From positions 1 to 6,417 of the forward strand of contig LUCD01000082.1 of the NCBI GenBank assembly GCA_001593925.1: a stretch of DNA of 6,417 nt. The letters are read 5' to 3'. Shown here piece after piece: positions 5,213 to 6,417 of this stretch. This DNA comes from Candidatus Bathyarchaeota archaeon B26-1 (GTDB lineage Archaea; Thermoproteota; Bathyarchaeia; Bathyarchaeales; B26-1). The translations under genes and the position numbers were made by a program. The stretch's first letter is position 1, and each line of letters begins with the position of its first letter. Below the pieces are notes generated by a model. That model was given only the letters and a program-made list of their open reading frames with translations, ran no database searches and had not been told where the DNA came from.

Positions 5213-6417
5213 GAGCACGATCTTCATCGTCATATACCTGTTCACCCTTCTATCTGCGGCGCTGGAGATGGTTCCGATATCTGTGGCAGCTCTCCTCGGA
5301 GCCTTCCTCACGGTCTGGTTCGGCCTCAGCTATGGAGTATTCACGTACGAGGAGGCGACAACCTTCATCGACATAAAGATACTTGGCCTCCTCATCGGGA
5401 CGATGATAGTCTTCGAGGTTGCTTACAGGAGCGGGCTCTTCCGTCTCATGGCCCTCTACGCCATCAAGATATCCGGGGGAGACCCACGTCTACTCTTCAT
5501 CTTCGTCTGCCTAACGTCGGCGGCGGTCTCGATGTTCCTGAGCGACTCGACGGCTCTCTTGATGATAGCTGCGGCCGCGACCACGATAAGCAAGTTCATG
5601 GACCAGAACCCGGCTCCATACGTCGTCTCAGCGGCGATCATGGTGAACCTGGGGGGAACAAGCACCCTGATAGGGTCTGTGAGCAACATGGTGATCGGGG
5701 TTAACGCGGGAATGAGCTTCACGGAGTTCGTAACCTATCTGGCGCCCTGCGAGTTCATTCTATGGGCTTTAACCATGGCCGCCCTCTACTCCATGTACAA
5801 GCGTGTCCTAGGTAAAAGGAAGGTTGTACCCGCGTATGATCCTTGGGAGAGCGTAAAGGATAGGGGTCTCTTTAACAAGTCTGCGCTCCTACTCGTCCTG
5901 TTTCTAGGCCTCTTCATAGTTCACGACAGGTTGAATTTGAGCCCTGAAGCCGTTGCTTTAGGATGCGCGGTTCTCGCCTTGAGCTTGAGCAACCTCGACC
6001 CCTCCGACATCTTCAGGAGCCTAGACTGGGAGACGATCTTCTTTCTGAGCGGCTTCTCGATAATCGTCAAGGGATTGGAGGGGACGGGTCTCCTCGCCAA
6101 TCTCTCACAGAGCTTCCTCGAAGTCTCGGGGAACAACCCTCTCTTCGCAACCGTCATCCTGTTGTGGGTAAGCGGGCTGGCCAGCAGCGTCGTTAGCAAC
6201 ATAGCCGTAGCGCTCACCTTCGCCCCTATGATCCAAGAAATACATGGCTTCAACACCTCAGCTCTCTGGTCCGCTCTGGTCTTAGGAACCAACCTCGGCG
6301 GGGCCGCAACACCTATGAGCGGGGTCGTCGTGGTTATGGCTATGAACACCCTTAAGAGGGAGGGGGCCACCGTGAGCTTCGGCGAATTCACCAAGGTTGG
6401 AAGCCTGACCACACTCA
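5202..6417 (+). CDS. ion permease of the ArsB/NhaD/P-protein (CitMHS) type, 3' truncated by the window
   Basis: An open frame of 405 codons runs from ATG 5202 to the window edge without a stop. The product is highly hydrophobic, with about ten or more membrane segments, and carries the internally duplicated layout of this ion transporter family. In the first half, FLSDSTALLMI (112-122) sits where relatives have a DN- or ND-containing motif, followed by NLGGTSTLIGSVSN (149-162). In the second half, DWETIFFLSGFSIIVKGLEG (275-294) is a typical family signature, followed by SSVVSNIAVALTFAPM (328-343) and GTNLGGAATPMSG (362-374). Known members move arsenite, Na+/H+, anions or dicarboxylates, so the substrate is open. 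The family is usually about 420-450 residues, so little is missing. The start overlaps the preceding membrane protein gene by 11 bases, which implies translational coupling. Confidence 0.9.
   Translation, partial: MNSESTIFIVIYLFTLLSAALEMVPISVAALLGAFLTVWFGLSYGVFTYEEATTFIDIKILGLLIGTMIVFEVAYRSGLFRLMALYAIKISGGDPRLLFIFVCLTSAAVSMFLSDSTALLMIAAAATTISKFMDQNPAPYVVSAAIMVNLGGTSTLIGSVSNMVIGVNAGMSFTEFVTYLAPCEFILWALTMAALYSMYKRVLGKRKVVPAYDPWESVKDRGLFNKSALLLVLFLGLFIVHDRLNLSPEAVALGCAVLALSLSNLDPSDIFRSLDWETIFFLSGFSIIVKGLEGTGLLANLSQSFLEVSGNNPLFATVILLWVSGLASSVVSNIAVALTFAPMIQEIHGFNTSALWSALVLGTNLGGAATPMSGVVVVMAMNTLKREGATVSFGEFTKVGSLTTL

Noticed and set aside
5921..6412. A 163-codon open frame on the - strand near the right end, and a 77-codon + strand frame at 5963-6196
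   Set aside because: Both lie inside the permease frame, which carries clear family motifs across this region.

Overview
The window looks archaeal, probably from a thermophilic member of the Thermoproteota/TACK group. The reasons are AT-rich TATA boxes 25 to 30 bases upstream of the tRNA and protein genes, a tRNA-Ile interrupted by a small intron at a non-anticodon position, TTG and GTG starts beside GGTGA-type ribosome binding sites, and heavy use of AGG, AGA and ATA codons in moderately GC-rich DNA. The exact lineage cannot be fixed from this sequence alone.

Layout, left to right. Bases 2-88 hold the last 28 codons of an unidentified gene on the + strand. Bases 147-317 hold a possible 56-residue, very basic small protein on the + strand. 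Its stop codon lies one base from the 3' CCA of a tRNA-Ile(GAU) on the - strand (319-418). A tRNA-Arg(UCG) on the + strand (507-585) diverges from the tRNA-Ile, with back-to-back promoters in the 88 bases between them. An imperfect palindrome (590-615) and a TATA-like box follow, leading into a two-gene operon. That operon encodes HyuA-type (649-2745) and HyuB-type (2750-4495) subunits of the ATP-dependent hydantoinase / 5-oxoprolinase / acetone carboxylase superfamily. A 156-base gap (4496-4651) with a T-rich tract and a TATA box leads to a second operon: an unrecognised four-helix membrane protein (4652-5212) overlapping an ion permease of the ArsB/NhaD/P-protein (CitMHS) type (5202 to the window end, incomplete).

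How the genes work together. HyuA and HyuB should form one cytoplasmic complex: HyuA uses ATP to activate a cyclic amide or a carbonyl substrate, and HyuB carries the metal-dependent part. No small third (AcxC-like) subunit is visible, so a hydantoinase or oxoprolinase type of activity fits better than acetone carboxylase, but the substrate is unknown. The membrane protein and permease are probably translated as a coupled pair and may work together. They have their own promoter, so a link to the hydantoinase genes is only a possibility.

The most unusual items are the tRNA-Ile intron in the D arm, the small basic ORF abutting that tRNA, a strong hairpin cluster inside the hyuA coding sequence, and the coupled membrane protein/permease pair with altered DN motifs. 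I saw no CRISPR array, insertion sequence or rRNA.
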